From the NCBI GenBank assembly GCA_026874595.1, contig JAPPUL010000079.1, positions 1,855,001-1,919,000 on the forward strand: a stretch of 64,000 nucleotides of DNA. The letters are read 5' to 3'. The DNA comes from Sipunculus nudus. Lineage: Eukaryota; Annelida; Sipuncula; Golfingiida; Sipunculidae. The position numbers were made by a program, and so were the translations under genes. The notes under the pieces were generated by a model, which saw nothing but the letters and a program-made list of their open reading frames with translations, was not told where the DNA came from and made no database searches. Positions 36,279 to 44,985 of the stretch are shown piece by piece; position 1 is the stretch's first letter, and every line of letters starts with the position of its first letter.

Positions 36279-37064
36279 CTACATAGCAGGCTTATAGGTA
36301 AAGTGTACTTCACGATGTAATGGAATCATAAAAGATGGGGCCGTAGGGCCGGCCATAGCTGCCATAATGCCGGCAATATCTGAAGGTGTAGCGCTATCTA
36401 TACCTCCAGAAAGAACAACTTTACCGTTGGTTTCATATACTTGAAAAACGTAAACATTAAAATGTTTAGAAGAAGTCGGCTTTTCTAAATTCCATGTTTT
36501 GTATATTACATTATTTGGGTTAGTGTTAAATTTACCTTTATCTAGTGGGTCCTTTTCTGTTTCTGGTATCTCCTCGTTTAATTTACTTTTCTCTATGTTT
36601 AAGAGTAGAAATGCAAGTTTATTCTTATCTCTGGGTAGTGTTGCTGCTACCTGTGCTTCTGTTATATTAGGCGGGCTTATTGAGCCGTTTTTCTCAGTTC
36701 CTGCTTCAGTATGAGCTAAATAAGCCATAATGTGTACGCGGTTCCCTGCGATTTTGTTGCGAAAACTCTCGTCGAAAGCGGCTCCAGGGATCTTGGTACC
36801 AGTAACGTATTCATTCTTAATCTGGCCCTTCACAAGAGTTATTCTATTGCCGTCTTTTTCCTCTTCTGCTTGGAAGTCTTGAAATATAGAGTTAACAGAC
36901 GTGGTATAGCTGACGCTTTTATCATCTGTCGGTTGGTTCGTTGTTTTGCTCGGATTATTCTTGTTCTGTTGGTCCGTGCTTGTCCCATCACTTTTGCATG
37001 AGCTAAGTGTAAGAGCAAAAAGTGCAATAAGCACTAAAGGTATCATTGTGATAGAGTGTTTCAT
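36279..37064 (-). CDS. Lipoprotein of unknown function
   Basis: 261 aa. The signal peptide MKHSITMIPLVLIALFALTL ends in a lipobox LSSC, and the mature start SDGTSTDQQ is like that of several array lipoproteins (K2 starts CESDGTRD). A low-complexity Asn/Thr/Gln linker (about 25-55) is followed by a domain I cannot name, with RNKIAGNRVHIMAYLAH and FNVYVFQVYETNGKVVLSGG. It contains no kelch modules. It has its own promoter and a strong terminator. Confidence 0.8.
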   Translation of the reverse strand: MKHSITMIPLVLIALFALTLSSCKSDGTSTDQQNKNNPSKTTNQPTDDKSVSYTTSVNSIFQDFQAEEEKDGNRITLVKGQIKNEYVTGTKIPGAAFDESFRNKIAGNRVHIMAYLAHTEAGTEKNGSISPPNITEAQVAATLPRDKNKLAFLLLNIEKSKLNEEIPETEKDPLDKGKFNTNPNNVIYKTWNLEKPTSSKHFNVYVFQVYETNGKVVLSGGIDSATPSDIAGIMAAMAGPTAPSFMIPLHREVHFTYKPAM

Positions 37065-37126
37065 TTTTTAAATTTCTCCAATAAAAAAAAATTGACAATA
37101 GGAAAATGTCTAATGTCTAATGAACA

Positions 37127-37154
37127 ATTATAACACAAAAATATTATAAGTCAA
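37127..37154 (-). promoter_or_regulatory. Promoter of the lipoprotein gene
   Basis: On the minus strand TTGACT (37149-37154), 16 bp, TATAAT (37127-37132), followed by a leader of about 60 nt with a duplicated gtctaat element. Confidence 0.6.
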
Positions 37155-37232
37155 ATTAATTACTAAAGGCTGTCCAGCTCAGATAAGCTTTACTTATTAT
37201 CTTTTGTTGTATATCGTTTAAACCTATAAATA

Positions 37233-38339
37233 TTAAACATTAAACCTAAAATGTACAATGTCTCCGTCTTCCATAATGTAATCCTTACCTTCAAGACGCA
37301 TTTTACCCTTATCTTTACATCTTGAATATGAACATTCATTTTCTACGAAATCTTTATATGATATTATCTGTGCACGTATAAACCCTTTTTCTATATCTGT
37401 ATGTATTTTGGAAGCTGCATAAAGCGCATTAGAACCTCTTTTTATGTCCCATCCACGGCATTCCTTGTCTCCAATTGTATAAAATGTAATTAGGTCAAGC
37501 AGCTCATGCCCCTCTGTTATAAGCTTAGTCAAAGAAGACTCCTTAAGTCCAAAAGTTTCTAAATACTGGCTATACTCATCCTCAGTAAGGTCATTCGCAA
37601 GTTCTTTCTCAATCTGTGCACATAAAGGAATAACTTTTATATTATGCTCTTCCTTTGCATAACGTTTTAATTTAGTATAATACTTGTCATCGTCAAGAGC
37701 CTTAAGCTGGGTCTCACTAACATTTGCAACGATTATTTGCGGTTTTAATGTCAAAAGACTAAGGTCTTTAAGTAAAGCATGCTCTTCATTACCCATCTTT
37801 ATGGAAGACAACAGCTTATCACCATTTAAATGCATCTGTACTTCTTTTAAAAATCTATGTTCTTCCTTTGTTTCCTTACTCCCTGATCTAATCTCCTTTT
37901 CAAGACGAGATAAACGCTTTTCTATACTCTCCATATCCTTAAGCTTTAATTCTGTCATAACAATATCAAAATCACCAATAGGGTCAATCTGTCCAACATG
38001 AACAATATCCTTATCCGAAAAGATCCGAACAACATGTGCAATAGCCAAAACCTCCCGTATATGAGCTAAAAACTTATTACCAAGCCCCTGCCCCTGACTT
38101 GCGCCTTTAATAAGTCCTGCAATATCAGTAAAATGCATAAAAGTAGGAACGACTTTTTTAGTAATAACATGCTTAAGTATCTCTTGCATACGAGTGTCAG
38201 GCAGAGGCACAACTCCAATATTGGGGTCTATAGTGCAGAATGGATAATTTGAACTTTCGGCACCCTTTTTAGTTAATGCGTTAAATAATGTTGACTTACC
38301 GACATTCGGAAGTCCTATAATGCCGCATGAAAATCCCAT
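37233..38339 (-). CDS. ychF: Redox-regulated ATPase YchF (Obg-like)
   Basis: P-loop ATPase of the Obg family that binds ribosomes and takes part in stress responses. 368 aa. G1 GLPNVGKSTLFNALT at the N-terminus; G3 DIAGLIKGASQGQGLGNKFL; the ATP-specific G4 variant reads IIVANVSE. A coiled-coil insert (about 130-200) follows, and the C-terminal TGS domain ends in MEDGDIVHFRFNV. Normal in all respects. Confidence 0.96.
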   Translation of the reverse strand: MGFSCGIIGLPNVGKSTLFNALTKKGAESSNYPFCTIDPNIGVVPLPDTRMQEILKHVITKKVVPTFMHFTDIAGLIKGASQGQGLGNKFLAHIREVLAIAHVVRIFSDKDIVHVGQIDPIGDFDIVMTELKLKDMESIEKRLSRLEKEIRSGSKETKEEHRFLKEVQMHLNGDKLLSSIKMGNEEHALLKDLSLLTLKPQIIVANVSETQLKALDDDKYYTKLKRYAKEEHNIKVIPLCAQIEKELANDLTEDEYSQYLETFGLKESSLTKLITEGHELLDLITFYTIGDKECRGWDIKRGSNALYAASKIHTDIEKGFIRAQIISYKDFVENECSYSRCKDKGKMRLEGKDYIMEDGDIVHFRFNV

Positions 38340-38432
38340 ATAGTTAGTCCTTAAGTTTTTTTTTATGTATTTTATAATAACTAATTAATTTAATAAGATT
38401 ATTATATTAAGAAACGGTAGGAGAATAAAATT

Positions 38433-38897
38433 ATGTTTGAAATTGTTCTAATTATTCATGTACTTAGTGTAGTTTTTTGGGCTGGAGGGGGGGCTTATGT
38501 AAGTTTGATTTTGCTACCTTCTCTTAATAAGCTTACTAATCCTTTAGATAAGCTATCATCTTTTAGAGATATAGAAAAAGGCTTTACTCCATATGCAAAG
38601 GTATATAGTATAATAGTTGGACTTAGTGGTCTTTACCTTATGCACTTAGCTTATAAAACTTCTTTTTCAGCTCTTTTTGAAGGGAGGGGAATTTATGTTT
38701 TACTTATGTTTTTGATATGGCTTTTATGGATTTTAGTAATATTTGTTGTACGTCCTATTATAAAGAGAGATATAGATAAGTTAGAAAAATCAGAGGGTAG
38801 TGCTCTTATTGATGCAGCTTTTAAACGCATACGAATATTACATTATGTTATGTTTGCTCTTAGTATTGCGGCGATTTGTTTTGGAGTTTTGGCTTAA
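38433..38897 (+). CDS. Four-helix integral membrane protein
   Basis: 154 aa with four predicted helices (about 2-25, 55-75, 84-108, 133-152). The first helix carries HVLSVVFWAGG, a His-containing pattern found in CopD-like and DUF2269-like membrane proteins. A charged loop (KRDIDKLEKSEGSALIDAAFKR) precedes the last helix. Specific function unknown. AGGAG lies 10 nt before the ATG. The gene stands alone between ychF (-) and the tRNA genes. Confidence 0.75.
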   Translation: MFEIVLIIHVLSVVFWAGGGAYVSLILLPSLNKLTNPLDKLSSFRDIEKGFTPYAKVYSIIVGLSGLYLMHLAYKTSFSALFEGRGIYVLLMFLIWLLWILVIFVVRPIIKRDIDKLEKSEGSALIDAAFKRIRILHYVMFALSIAAICFGVLA

Positions 38898-39002
38898 GCA
38901 TTTTTTTTATAACTAGTTTAGATTATTGGTTTAAACTTTTTATAGAGGCGGTGTTGTTTTATAGTATATTTGGCGTTGTTCTCTTTTTAGATACTACTAC
39001 CC

Positions 39003-39030
39003 TTGACATATATTGTAAATGTACTATCAT
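39003..39030 (+). promoter_or_regulatory. Promoter of the tRNA pair
   Basis: TTGACA (39003-39008), 16 bp, TATCAT (39025-39030), placed 19 bp before the first tRNA gene. Confidence 0.65.
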
Positions 39031-39048
39031 TATCTATACACATATCGT

Positions 39049-39122
39049 TGCGGGGTGGAGAAGATGGCTATCTCGTCGGGCTCATAACCCGAAGATCGTA
39101 GGTTCAAGTCCTACCCCCGCTA
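39049..39122 (+). tRNA. Initiator tRNA-fMet (CAT)
   Basis: 74 nt. The anticodon stem CGGGC / GCCCG type (tcgggctcataacccga) has three G-C pairs and the CAT anticodon, as in initiators. T arm GTAGG-TTCAAGT-CCTAC. Positions 1 and 72 do not pair (T-T), the mark of initiator tRNAs. The 3' CCA is not encoded. Confidence 0.95.
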
Positions 39123-39229
39123 ATTTAAATACAACAGTTTTTCTCTTATCCAAATGATTTAGTTATACTATCTTTAGTATGTTATTTAGATTTTGTTTTT
39201 TTTAGGTAATTATATCATCTTTCATTTTT

Positions 39230-39303
39230 GGCGGTGTAGCTCAGTTGGTTAGAGCAGTGGAATCATAATCCACGTGTCCGGGGTTCGAATCCCTGCACCG
39301 CTA
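39230..39303 (+). tRNA. Elongator tRNA-Met (CAT)
   Basis: 74 nt. Acceptor GGCGGTG pairs with CACCGCT (G-T at the end). D arm agctcagttggttagagc, anticodon stem GTGGA / TCCAC with loop ATCATAA (anticodon CAT), T arm CGGGG-TTCGAAT-CCCTG. Overall it resembles elongator tRNA-Met rather than the CAT-bearing tRNA-Ile. CCA is not encoded. Confidence 0.92.
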
Positions 39304-39361
39304 GTTCCTTAAACTTAATGCCTTAACCTAAAACGCTAAGAATAACTATTTTTCTATATTC

Positions 39362-40240
39362 TCATATACTGATATTCTCATATAGTGCTTTGTACATCTT
39401 TTCTTTGGGAGCCTTAAGCCCCGTCCATAACTCAAATTGTAATATCCCTTGATTTAGAAGAAGTTCAAGACCGTTTATTATAACCGCTCCCTTGGCTTTG
39501 CCAATTCTTAAAAAATTGGTCTCCAATGGTTTATATACTGCATCAAATAATATATGTTCTTTACATAATAGCGTCTCAAGCGGTAGCGGAATATTCTCTT
39601 TTATATCATAACCAGCATCATAACCAGCCATCCCTATCGGTGTTGTGTTTATTATCACTTTGCTCCTTGTAACTAAAATATCAACTCCCTCATCTTCGTA
39701 TGTGCAAAAACTAAGTCTTGCTTCTGGATAACTCTTTTTTACATCCTTTATAAAAACTTCAAGCTTTTTACGACTACGCCCGCATACCATTATGTCTATT
39801 CCCATAACCTTACTAACTAATGCATGCACAATCGCTTTTGCTGTTCCCCCATTCCCTATTATGAAAATAGACTTGCCGCTTATGTCTTCTCGTGAAACTA
39901 TAGCCTCATAAGCTCCAAGACCATCTGTATTATAACCTGTCAATTTCCCAGCTTCGTTTAAGATTGTATTAACTGCTCCTATCTTCTTTGCATGCTCATC
40001 TAGAGTATCTAAATATTTTATTACCTTTTCCTTGTACGGAATAGTTACACTAAGTCCCTTAATCCCAAGCCCCCTACAGCCATTTAGACTAAATTCAAGG
40101 TCTTCTAACTTGACCTCAAAGGCTACATACACTGCATTTAGATTGTGATATCGAAATCCTATATTGTGCATTTGTGGAGATAGTGAGTGCCCAACAGGAT
40201 TGCCCAGTATACCATATAACGCCGTTTTAGAAGTTATCAT
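39362..40240 (-). CDS. aroE: Shikimate dehydrogenase
   Basis: Reduces 3-dehydroshikimate with NADPH in aromatic amino-acid synthesis. 292 aa. GILGNPVGHSLSPQMHN (substrate site), LSVTIPYKEKVIKYLD with the catalytic Lys, GAVNTIL, YNTDGLGAYEAI with the catalytic Asp, and the NADP-binding loop IIGNGGTAKAIVHAL. INTTPIGM and LLLNQGILQFELWTG are also typical. Last gene of a minus-strand run after rpiB. Confidence 0.95.
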   Translation of the reverse strand: MITSKTALYGILGNPVGHSLSPQMHNIGFRYHNLNAVYVAFEVKLEDLEFSLNGCRGLGIKGLSVTIPYKEKVIKYLDTLDEHAKKIGAVNTILNEAGKLTGYNTDGLGAYEAIVSREDISGKSIFIIGNGGTAKAIVHALVSKVMGIDIMVCGRSRKKLEVFIKDVKKSYPEARLSFCTYEDEGVDILVTRSKVIINTTPIGMAGYDAGYDIKENIPLPLETLLCKEHILFDAVYKPLETNFLRIGKAKGAVIINGLELLLNQGILQFELWTGLKAPKEKMYKALYENISI

Positions 40241-40325
40241 CTTTAATTTATTTAGTGATTTATTGTCTTTTTGATGTTTTTTTTGTGGTTCTTGTTTATT
40301 TTCTTTTTTATATCTATTTTCTAAT

Positions 40326-40784
40326 TTATCTATTTTCTAATTTATCTATCTTATCTATTCTTATTTTGTGCCGTCCTCCTTTAAATTTTGTTATAAGCCA
40401 TTTGTCAACTATCTTAAGTGCTAGTTCTTTATCTAATATCCTCTGCCCCAATGCAAGTACATTTGCATTATTGTGTTCGCGAGAGAGTATTGCAAGCTCT
40501 TCTGTCGTACAAAGTGCCGCACGAATACCATTTATCTTGTTTGCTACTATACTAGCCCCAATCCCAGAACCGCATATAACTATACTCATATCTACTTCCC
40601 CTTTTATCACCGCCTCCGCTGCCTTTGATACATAATCCGGATAGTCTACCCTCTCCTCTGTCCCATTAGTTCCGTAATCTATGCATTCTATTAGCTTTCC
40701 ATCTAATACTCTCTTATTTAAATGCTCTAGTATACTACCTTTAAGCTTATATCCTGCATGATCTGACCCAAGCGATATCTTCAT
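40326..40784 (-). CDS. rpiB: Ribose-5-phosphate isomerase B
   Basis: Interconverts ribose 5-phosphate and ribulose 5-phosphate. 152 aa. SLGSDHAGYKLKGSI at the N-terminus, DYPDYVSKAAEAV, then the signature IVICGSGIGASIVANKINGIRAALC, where RpiB usually has CGTGIG with the catalytic Cys; here it is CGSGIG. HNNANVLALGQRIL follows. It precedes aroE on the same strand. Confidence 0.93.
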   Translation of the reverse strand: MKISLGSDHAGYKLKGSILEHLNKRVLDGKLIECIDYGTNGTEERVDYPDYVSKAAEAVIKGEVDMSIVICGSGIGASIVANKINGIRAALCTTEELAILSREHNNANVLALGQRILDKELALKIVDKWLITKFKGGRHKIRIDKIDKLENR

Positions 40785-40858
40785 ATTTCTTAATTTTTCT
40801 AACTTATAAATTTGTCCCTTAATAGCGTTCTCTAAAAATTCATACCCTAAGCAAACCG

Positions 40859-41356
40859 TTAATCTCTTAATCTGTTACGCCTTGTATGATCTTCCATAAC
40901 CGCTTCTCTAAAACGATACCCTCGCCCTTCTCCCCTCTCTCGTTTATTAAATCTTATATATACATTAAACCCAAATATACTAAACAGCTTTATATGCCCC
41001 TCCTCAAAAATCTCTTCCAATACATTGTCCTCAGGCTCTACATCTTTTAAAAATCCACGCTTGTAAAACTTCGCTGCGTCATTACCCACTGCCAGACCAA
41101 TCTGAGAGCCCTTCTTAGGCAATTGTAGCTCTTCTTTTGGTTTTAGGCTCTTATCTAATTTATCATTTAATCCATCTTTTATGACGAGCTTTTTACTTGC
41201 TTTATCTTTTGTATTTAAAGTAATTAAATTTTGGGAGCTATTTATACTCTCAAAACCTATTCTTTCGGTAGGTTTATCCCACTTTTCTTTACTGTATATA
41301 GGATTTGCTAGTATACAAAACATTGTAAGTAATACTAGAATAGTCGGTGTAAGCAT
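40859..41356 (-). CDS. Secreted protein of unknown function
   Basis: 165 aa. The signal peptide (MLTPTILVLLTMFCILANPI) is probably cut near YS/KEK. The mature part is charged, with FSIFGFNVYIRFNKRERGEG near the C-terminus and a very basic tail (HTRRNRLRD). I do not recognise the family. Same strand as rpiB, 74 bp upstream of it. Confidence 0.65.
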   Translation of the reverse strand: MLTPTILVLLTMFCILANPIYSKEKWDKPTERIGFESINSSQNLITLNTKDKASKKLVIKDGLNDKLDKSLKPKEELQLPKKGSQIGLAVGNDAAKFYKRGFLKDVEPEDNVLEEIFEEGHIKLFSIFGFNVYIRFNKRERGEGRGYRFREAVMEDHTRRNRLRD

Positions 41357-41801
41357 ATTTGCCTCTGGCTACACCCGTAGTTACACCCGCAACTTATACT
41401 CATTCTCTTACTCATTCTCTGCTACCCTTTTTGTGCAGTATAAATAAATCGTACATGACATTTCCCCTCCCAGTCTATGTCACACACAATTTATTTAGAA
41501 ATGCACTAAGATTTTTAAGCATCTCCCATCATCTAAGACCATCACCCATCTAAGACGATCACCTAAGCCGAACCATCTACTCCTAACCATCTAACAAAAA
41601 CACTAGCCAGCAAGTAAATTAGCACCTACTAAGCAAATATCCCATAACTAAATCCCCACCATAAACAAACCCATCTTCAAATCCATATCAACCATTTACT
41701 TATCTCTGATCTTCATGCCTAAAAATCATATCTTTCAATTTAGATAAATTCATTTAACCTGTCAAGGAAAAAAAATAATTTCTCATAATTACTTATAACT
41801 A
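41357..41801. other. 445-bp gap, pyrimidine-rich with decayed repeats
   Basis: No gene found. The plus strand is unusually C-rich for this genome, with imperfect repeats of catctaagac(c/g)atcacc type (about 41530-41565) and duplicated ttactcattctc (about 41396-41420). It may be decayed coding or repeat DNA. The end of the prfB gene lies at its right edge. Confidence 0.5.
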
Positions 41802-42915
41802 TTACTGTCCATTCCCTTTTCTAGTAAACAGTTTTAAATAACTTGTTATAAACTCATCAAGCAGGCGTCCTTCCAATACGCTATCTACGTCTCCAACTTC
41901 AAAATTTGTTCTGTGATCCTTTACTAACATATATGGTTGGAGTATGTATGACCTTATTTGTGAACCCCAGGATATCTCGGATTTTGTACCTTCATCTTTT
42001 GCCCTTTCTAACTCTCGCTCTTCTTTATAATGATTATATAGTCTTCCTTTTAAGACTTTAAGTGCGTTTTCTTTATTTTTATGCTGTGATCTGTCATTTT
42101 GACATTGAACTGTAATATTCGTTGGCAGATGAGTTATTCTTACAGCTGAGTCCGTTGTATTTACGTGCTGACCTCCTGCTCCTTGAGCTCGGTAGGTGTC
42201 TATCCTTAATTCGCTCATGTTTAGTTCTACGTCTATTTTGTTATCTATTTCGGGGAATGTGTATACTGAGGCAAAAGATGTATGTCGTCTTTTGTTTGAA
42301 TCAAAGGGTGATAGCCTTACTAGCCTATGTACTCCTATTTCGCTGCGTAAATATCCATATGCGTATTCCCCCTTTATTAATAAAGTTACGTTTTTTGTTC
42401 CCGCCTCTTCACCCTCAAGATAATCTACTATCTCAACCTCATAGCCTCTTAATACGCTCCATCTCATATACATCCTTTGAAGCATATTTACCCAATCACA
42501 TGCCTCAGTCCCGCCTGCTCCTGCGTTTATTGATAAAAAGGCATTATTTATATCTTCTGCCTCGTTCATCATAACCTTAAATTCAAGCTCTTGATACTTC
42601 TCTTCAAGCTCTTTTAAAAGTCCCTCCAAAACACATAAACTCTCATCATCTCCCTCTTCTGTAATCTCCAGAAGCTCAAGTCCTTCTACAATTTCATTCC
42701 TTAGGCTTTCCCAACTGCTCGTTTTATTCTTTAACTGTTTTAGATTTTTTGTATATTTATTGGCCTCTTCCTTCGCTTCCCAAAAGCCAGGCTTGGACAT
42801 TTTAATCTCTATTTCTTTTATCTTTTCTTTTGCTTTGTCTAATTCAAAGTAACCTCCAGCGCTTTAAAAGCCCTTCTTTTAGTTCGTTTAATCTCTCTTT
42901 TATAATTTTATGCAT
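41802..42915 (-). CDS. prfB: Peptide chain release factor 2 with programmed +1 frameshift
   Basis: Releases peptides at UGA and UAA stops. The reading starts at the ATG at 42913-42915 (AGGA upstream): MHKIIKERLNELKEGLLKRW, then reaches CTT TGA. A +1 shift there (read CTT, then GAA TTA GAC) continues as ELDKAKEKIKE and joins the long frame that includes MSKPGFWEAKEEANK. The joined protein would be about 370 aa, the normal RF2 size. Motifs: stop-codon-reading SPF in RLSPFDSNKRRHTSFA and the catalytic GGQ in GAGGQHVNTTDSAVRITH. The frameshift makes RF2 control its own level, as is well known for this family. Confidence 0.95.
42844..42857 (-). promoter_or_regulatory. prfB programmed frameshift signal
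   Basis: On the minus strand GGAGG (42853-42857), three bases, then CTT (42847-42849) and the in-frame TGA (42844-42846). The same elements with the same spacing drive RF2 frameshifting in Escherichia coli (AGGGGG, three bases, CUU UGA). Confidence 0.93.
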
Positions 42916-42982
42916 TTATTTATCCTATATTATTTTGTTATTAAAACCCTTTAAACAATTGATTTAACTTTTTCCACAAAAA

Positions 42983-43034
42983 AATCTAACCCTTGGTTAT
43001 TATTTTGTCAAACTAGTGTCTATATTTTTATATA
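42983..43034. promoter_or_regulatory. Divergent overlapping promoters, prfB and HEAT gene
   Basis: Minus strand: TTGACA (43006-43011), 17 bp, TAGATT (42983-42988) for prfB. Plus strand: TTGTCA (43005-43010), 18 bp, TATATA (43029-43034) for the HEAT gene. The -35 boxes share the same bases. An inverted repeat GTCTATAT-tttt-ATATAGAC (43018-43037) overlaps the plus-strand -10 and could be an operator. Confidence 0.5.
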
Positions 43035-43077
43035 GACTTGGCTTTTTGGTATAGGATTTATCAGGATTTATTTTATT

Positions 43078-44103
43078 ATGATTACTCGGATTTATTGCTT
43101 AGCTTTATTTACTTTTGTAAATTATTTAATTCCTTCTACTACATTGTGTTATGCAGTAGAAGAAATTAATAGTAAACCCCAAGAAAAAGACAATTCACTT
43201 GATAAAAGTAATCCTTATGATAGTAACAAAATAAGTGAACCAAAGACAGATGAGAAGATAGGGAATCATAAAGAGAATAATAAAGAGAATAATAAAGAGA
43301 ATAATAAAGAAAAGCAATCAAATTCAAATATTAGTTCTTCAACAAAAAGTAGCTCAAAAGCTAACCCCAAAAAAAACGATTATAAACAAAAACTTGAAAA
43401 ACAAAAAGAGAAAGAAAAGCAAAACCTTTCTTCTAATATCATCAAAAAGCATAACTTGGAAATTATAAATAATATCGAAGATAGACAAATTAGAAACAAT
43501 ATATACATCTTGATTTATGATAGTAATATTCTTAAACGCCGTCTTGCAGCTCTTTTTCTTGGACAATACTATTTCTCGCGTGCTCGCAACGTTATTGTTG
43601 ATTTTCTAATACAGGCTCTAGATGATGATGATTCAAAAGTCCTTATTAATTCCGTGCGCTCTCTTGCCAGACTTAAGGCACATAAAGCAATTAAACATAT
43701 TTTTAAGCTTGTTTCTGAGGATGACTTTAATGTTAGAAATCAGGCTGTTAGGGCTATTGGAATTATAGGATCTTTGCGTTCTTTAAAACCTTTACTATTT
43801 GCCTTGAAAGATAAACATCATCAGGTTAGAATTAGTGCAGTTTGGGGGCTTTCTAAGCTTCAGTATCCGGATGCTATAAATCATTTGGTTGATTTATTGT
43901 TTGATAAGAATGAGACAGTTCGTGCTTATGTTGCTTTGGCTTTAGGAGAGTTTAAGGATGAGCGTATTATTCCGTTTCTTAAGCACGTGTACAACAATGA
44001 CAAAGAATTAGTGGTTAGGCAAAACGCTTATATTAGTTTAAAATCTCTTGGAGTGATTTTAGATTTCCCCCGAGAAGAAGCTAATAATAACGATATACCT
44101 TAA
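43078..44103 (+). CDS. Exported HEAT-repeat protein
   Basis: 341 aa with a signal peptide (about 1-26, ending near LCYA). Residues about 30-120 are a charged low-complexity linker, including a 12-bp tandem repeat read as KENN three times. Residues about 150-330 form at least five HEAT/PBS-lyase type repeats: LAALFLGQY, VLINSVRSLARLKAHKAI, VRNQAVRAIGIIGSLRSL, VRISAVWGLSKLQYPDAI and VRAYVALALGEFKDERII. Such repeats bind proteins, and no enzyme domain is present. Likely periplasmic. Its last codon overlaps the convergent Smr gene by 4 bp. Confidence 0.85.
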   Translation: MITRIYCLALFTFVNYLIPSTTLCYAVEEINSKPQEKDNSLDKSNPYDSNKISEPKTDEKIGNHKENNKENNKENNKEKQSNSNISSSTKSSSKANPKKNDYKQKLEKQKEKEKQNLSSNIIKKHNLEIINNIEDRQIRNNIYILIYDSNILKRRLAALFLGQYYFSRARNVIVDFLIQALDDDDSKVLINSVRSLARLKAHKAIKHIFKLVSEDDFNVRNQAVRAIGIIGSLRSLKPLLFALKDKHHQVRISAVWGLSKLQYPDAINHLVDLLFDKNETVRAYVALALGEFKDERIIPFLKHVYNNDKELVVRQNAYISLKSLGVILDFPREEANNNDIP

Positions 44104-44870
44104 TCTTTGGCTGAGTTTGTTTGGCGTAACCACACTATAGTAGAGCCGCTGCCTCCGTATATTTTTGGTGCCTCTTTGTATCTCTTTATTAATTTCTTTC
44201 CTTCATCAGACTCAAGCCAAGCTTGTACGGCTTCTTTTAAGATTGGTTTTTTGTCTTTTGAATGTATACCTTTCCCATGGATTATCTTAAGTAGTGTATT
44301 ATTATGATATTTAGATTTTAATATAGTGTGCCTTAAAAGGACTATTGCTTCTTTGACTGTGTAATTATGTAGATCTATAGATTTATTTACTAAAAGATTA
44401 TTTTCAAGATTATTTTCATCTTGTTCTAACGCATTCCAATTTTTAAGTTTAACTTCTAATTCCTTGTCTTTTCCCCTGTCTTTATCATAGACTTCATTTG
44501 AGGATAGCCATGTATATAATAGTTCTTTGTCTTCTATTTCAAACTTTCGTCCTGTCTTTAAAAGATTTAAAGCCATTTGTTTAGTGATGTCAGGCTCTTT
44601 ATTTAGGACTTTGTTAGTGTCAAGAGGGTTTATATTATTTTTAATATTTTTAACTTTTGGACTTTGTGAATCTTTGGCTTTTGTAACTTTGGAGGCATTA
44701 GACTTTATTTTTGACTTTTTAATGTTTGTTGGGATTTCTATGTTATTGCGTTTTTGAATCTTTCTAAACGATTTATTAAAAGCTTTATAGTTATTATCAT
44801 CTTTATATTCTTCTAAAAACCATTTAGCATAATGAGAATTTTTTAATTCTTCGTAACTATTATCTTTCAT
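44100..44870 (-). CDS. Smr-domain protein
   Basis: 256 aa. The C-terminal Smr domain (about 165-250) shows SIDLHNYTVKEAIVLLRHTI, the nuclease-associated HGKGIHS and the end YGGSGSTIVWLRQ. Smr domains cut or bind nucleic acids; stand-alone proteins of this kind have been linked to ribosome rescue or DNA repair. The N-terminal part is Lys/Asn-rich and looks unstructured. Last gene of a long minus-strand series. Confidence 0.85.
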   Translation of the reverse strand: MKDNSYEELKNSHYAKWFLEEYKDDNNYKAFNKSFRKIQKRNNIEIPTNIKKSKIKSNASKVTKAKDSQSPKVKNIKNNINPLDTNKVLNKEPDITKQMALNLLKTGRKFEIEDKELLYTWLSSNEVYDKDRGKDKELEVKLKNWNALEQDENNLENNLLVNKSIDLHNYTVKEAIVLLRHTILKSKYHNNTLLKIIHGKGIHSKDKKPILKEAVQAWLESDEGKKLIKRYKEAPKIYGGSGSTIVWLRQTNSAKD

Positions 44871-44871
44871 A

Positions 44872-44904
44872 TATCTTGGATGTATCTTGGATGTATCTTG
44901 GATA
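44872..44904. repeat. 11-bp tandem repeat, three copies
   Basis: tatcttggatg occurs at 44872, 44883 and 44894, between the lspA stop and the start of the Smr gene. Confidence 0.85.
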
Positions 44905-44985
44905 GTTTTATTAAAAGTTTTTTTAAAATTAATTCAAAATTAAACCTTTTGACTATCAGTATGTTTTTTTTATTACTCTAATCTA

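Noticed and set aside
38876-39157. 93-aa plus-strand frame running through the tRNA-fMet gene
   Set aside because: Its C-terminal half is translated tRNA sequence and the start lies inside the membrane-protein gene.
39230-39303. Isoleucine tRNA with CAT anticodon (lysidine type) instead of elongator Met
   Set aside because: The anticodon stem and overall sequence follow elongator tRNA-Met closely; tilS dependence cannot be judged here, so Met was kept.
43270-43318. CRISPR-like short repeats
   Set aside because: These are contiguous 12-bp repeats inside the HEAT gene without spacers; no CRISPR array or cas gene is present in the window.
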